Shown here piece by piece: positions 61,683-64,000 of a stretch of 64,000 bases of DNA. This DNA is from Prorocentrum cordatum. Its lineage: Eukaryota > Sar > Dinophyceae > Prorocentrales > Prorocentraceae. Within the stretch, counting starts at the first letter, position 1, and every line of letters starts with the position of its first letter. The DNA lies in the NCBI GenBank assembly GCA_963575745.1, contig CAUYUJ010017893.1, positions 298,046-362,045 on the forward strand. The letters run 5' to 3'. The notes below the pieces were generated by a model. The model worked only from the letters and a program-made list of their open reading frames with translations. It searched no databases and was not told the DNA's origin. A program made the translations under genes and the position numbers.

Positions 61683-63105
61683 ATGCCCCCACCTGCCGCC
61701 AAAAGGTGCAAGAGAAACCCGATTCGACCAAGATGTAGTAGTGCTGGTTCCACTGACTGGGAGACCTCAGGTTGGGACGGCGCTGACCACGAATTGCATG
61801 AGGCGAAAATTCAAGCAGGAATCCAGTTGTGCGAACATTTGTTGCGTCTTTACGCAAGTGGTAAGATGGACGCTAAAACTATGTGTATGTTATCGCATTT
61901 TGCGGTTACAGCTGGGGTGGATAACGACGATCTGCGGGCCTACGCGCTGGCGCCAGGCAAGCAGACGGGCAAATACAGTGCACACTTAAAGGCAGCGTTA
62001 CCTCAGTCAGAAAGCGCCCCAGAACTCCACGTGCTTAGACTACCTGCGCACATCAAAGGGCAGAGACAAACTAAAGATATCCCTGTGGCTCCCCCCCACG
62101 AGCTACTCGAGGCTGAGCTGAACACTTTGAGAGATGAAGGCCGATACCCAGAGCCGCCAGACCCAGAGGAGTGGGCCTCCACGTTTCGACGGCACCCGCG
62201 CAGATTGAGGGCGGGGGACACGCGGGACGTGTTCCCCGTGGCATTGTACCTAGACGGCGTTCGTTTCACACGAACCGTCGGCGCTGGTCGCGCCGACTCA
62301 GTGATCGGTTTCACAATTTTCAATCTGGTCACACAGAAAAGACACCTTGCAGTTGTATTACGCAAAGCAGAATTATGTAAGTGCGGGTGCCGTGGATGGG
62401 ACACACTTCACGGCGTGATGGAGTACTTGAGGTGGTCGTTTGCTGCTGCTGCTGATGGCGTTCGTCCTGAAAAAAAATGGGATGGATCCGATTGGGGCCC
62501 CGACTCGCCTTCGGCGAAGCTCGTTGGTCATGCCCCTGTAGCTCGTTATGTGCTCACGCAGATCCGCGGAGACTGGAGCGAGTATTGCAACACCCTGGGG
62601 TTCCCAACATGGTCCTCGCATAACTTCCCCTGTCTATTTTGCAGCGCCAACAAAACAAATTTGTTCGACTTCGTGGGCGTGACTCTGGACGACATGGGAG
62701 TTTGGGGCGAACACAAACTTTCATACGACGCTGACTGCGATGGGCACGAGATCCGAGTTCTGATAGATACTGAAGCTAAGCGAGCACGTGTATTAGACAT
62801 ACTCTTTACTGATAAGAGGCGCAAGGCACTTGGTCGTATATGCGTGGCAGCCTGTCCTGAATTGAATCTTCAAAAGTTGGATAGGCTAGAACCTTCCAGG
62901 GAATTATTTGACACGATGAGCTTCGAGAATGCGCCGCTGGGATTCACAGCTACATTCTGGAGGCAACGCTGGGATGGCACACGCTTGAACGACCGAATGC
63001 ACCGCAGAAATCCATTGTTTCACGAATCCGTCGGCATTCGCCCCGACGACATGCACATCGACACCCTGCACACGCTGTACCTCGGAATATTTGCGAGGAC
63101 GACGG
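61683..63105 (+). CDS. Gene C, first large exon: dinoflagellate-specific family of unknown function
   Basis: Encodes 474 residues plus one base, starting MPPPAAKRCKRNP. Features: IQAGIQLCEHLLRLYASGKM (residues 44-62), FPVALYLDGVRFTRT (184-198), a Cys cluster CKCGCRGW (232-239), a second Cys pair CLFC (317-320), ATFWRQRW (423-430) and DDMHIDTLHTLYLGIF (455-470). From memory, proteins with this motif order recur as large uncharacterised families in dinoflagellate gene sets. The paired Cys clusters suggest metal binding. The exon ends at G|GTACAA in phase 1. Upstream splicing instead of this ATG remains possible. Confidence 0.75.
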
Positions 63106-63537
63106 GTACAATAAAACCACTCCCCTTTCTCCCTCCCTCTTCCTTCCCCCGTTCCTACCCCCTCCCCAAACCGCACATCTACCGCGCACCTACCGAAAAT
63201 CTACCGTTCGTCTACCGCTGACCCCCCCCGCTCCCCGATCCCAGCCAGCCGGTCGTTGTGGCCCGCGGCCTCCGCCCCAATCCATCGCCCCGCCCCCATG
63301 AGACGAAGCTGGGGGGGAGCGGGGGCGAGGGGGAGGGAAAAGAAAGCAGAGGAGGAAGAAACCAGGAGAGGAGGGGAGGGAAAACGAGAGGAGGGGAGGG
63401 GAGGGAAAGGTGGGCGGGGAGGAGGACGCAGGAGGACACAGGAGGAGCGGATGATCCGATTTACAACCGAACAAGCAAGAACATAAGCGGCCTCTCTGAT
63501 CCAGGACCCAGTGGGGTCTAGAGGGGGTGCCCTTAAG
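63106..63537 (+). other. Gene C phase-1 GT-AG intron
   Basis: 432 nt, GTACAATAAAACC to CCCTTAAG. The single G left by the upstream exon and the GT that opens the downstream exon complete a Gly codon. The intron holds a pyrimidine tract, inverted GGTAGGT-type repeats (63175-63225) and a GGA-rich tract (63305-63435). Reading through it without splicing gives a spurious 512-residue protein. Confidence 0.8.
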
Positions 63538-64000
63538 GTGGGGCGCAACATGTTTGCGACCTCCTGCAAAGGTTTTGCCACGCTGTCATTTGGGCGGCCA
63601 TCGACGAAGATATATTTGATTGTGCAGGTGATATTCAAGCAAGGTTGGGTCTGAGTGTACGGCGTATCTTTAACAACTACCAGAGCTGGTGCAACAGAAA
63701 TAACATCGACCCCAACATGCGGTTGCGTGAGCTAACGTCCAAGATGATCGGAGGTAGTTCGGACGTGTACGTCATGAAAACGAAAGCTGCGGAAACAGGG
63801 GTGCTCATGAGGTGGGCTACCGACTTTGCTCTTGAATATAGAATGGTGCTGAAGTTCGGAAATGAGTTGTATGAGGCAGGCAAGTCGCTGATAGAATACA
63901 TGAATATTCTGCGAGATCATGACAAACTTATTCCTGGCCCCAAGTGCAAAATATTGATGGAGTTGTGTATACGGCACCTTGTTCTAATGGATCAGTCCGA
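63538..64000 (+). CDS. Gene C, second exon, continues beyond the window
   Basis: Open from the acceptor to the window edge (about 153 codons) in the phase predicted by the upstream exon. Encodes GAQHVCDLLQRFCHAVIWAA then IDEDIFDCAGDIQARLGLSV, IFNNYQSWCNRNNI, RELTSKMIGGSSDVYVMKTK, LMRWATDFALEYRMVLKF and IPGPKCKILMELCIRHLVLM. It is helix-rich and continuous with the family signature of the first exon. No stop occurs before base 64000. Confidence 0.75.

Noticed and set aside
61683-63221. A single 512-residue protein ending at 63221
   Set aside because: The last part reads through the intron (low-complexity Pro/Ser and CTACCG repeats); splicing at 63105/63538 restores a continuous frame to the window edge.

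Overview
The window comes from a dinoflagellate nuclear genome. The direct evidence is a copy of the 22-nt dinoflagellate spliced leader, followed by a 15-nt relict of a second one, at 37453-37489 on the minus strand. Supporting evidence is a GC-rich sequence crowded with repeats, sparse plus-strand genes in short exons, hairpin-bearing introns, and retroelement and gene families that I associate with dinoflagellates. The genus cannot be fixed from sequence alone; a Prorocentrum-like core dinoflagellate is a guess.

Layout. Bases 1-26 kb hold no gene I can support. They are degenerate CCAAGAGGCC-type arrays in both orientations, tandem repeats with periods of 77, about 85, 89, 90, about 300 and 333 bp, trinucleotide tracts, and two families of short terminal-inverted-repeat (MITE-like) elements. 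From 27.0 to 37.5 kb, minus strand, lies one long non-LTR retrotransposon: spliced-leader relicts, zinc-finger/coiled-coil ORF1, RNase H, endonuclease (EEP), reverse transcriptase (RT) and a C-terminal C2H2 module. A 1.2 kb block of array repeat interrupts it inside the RT thumb. From 37.5 to 45 kb the sequence is repeats again, with a higher-order array (unit near 385-390 bp) at 42.3-44.8 kb. From 45.2 to 49.3 kb, minus strand, is a degraded tyrosine-recombinase (DIRS-like) retroelement with RT, RNase H, recombinase and a methyltransferase-like domain.

From about 51 kb to the right edge there are plus-strand cellular-type genes, all on the same strand: an acidic/proline-rich partial gene (B, 50.97-51.84 kb), a complete two-exon gene of about 459 residues (A, 52.90-54.83 kb), a multi-exon lysine-rich gene (D, 55.7-57.86 kb), a pair of exons joined by a GC-AG intron (60.7-61.3 kb), and a large gene of a dinoflagellate family of unknown function (C, 61.68 kb to beyond the edge). 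For several introns the reading frame and phase across the junction can be checked by hand and they match. Microsatellites, perfect or near-perfect palindromes and introner-like direct repeats fill the introns and spacers.

The strongest new-looking signals are: (1) a LINE-type element whose genomic 5' end carries a full spliced leader plus a relict leader, so its copies have passed repeatedly through trans-spliced mRNA; (2) hairpin insertions that interrupt coding exons without usable GT-AG borders (51095-51146 and 56717-56784), next to canonical introns in the same genes that also hold hairpins or are flanked by a 9-nt direct repeat; and (3) a motif of about 24 nt dispersed at about 14 sites in both orientations.
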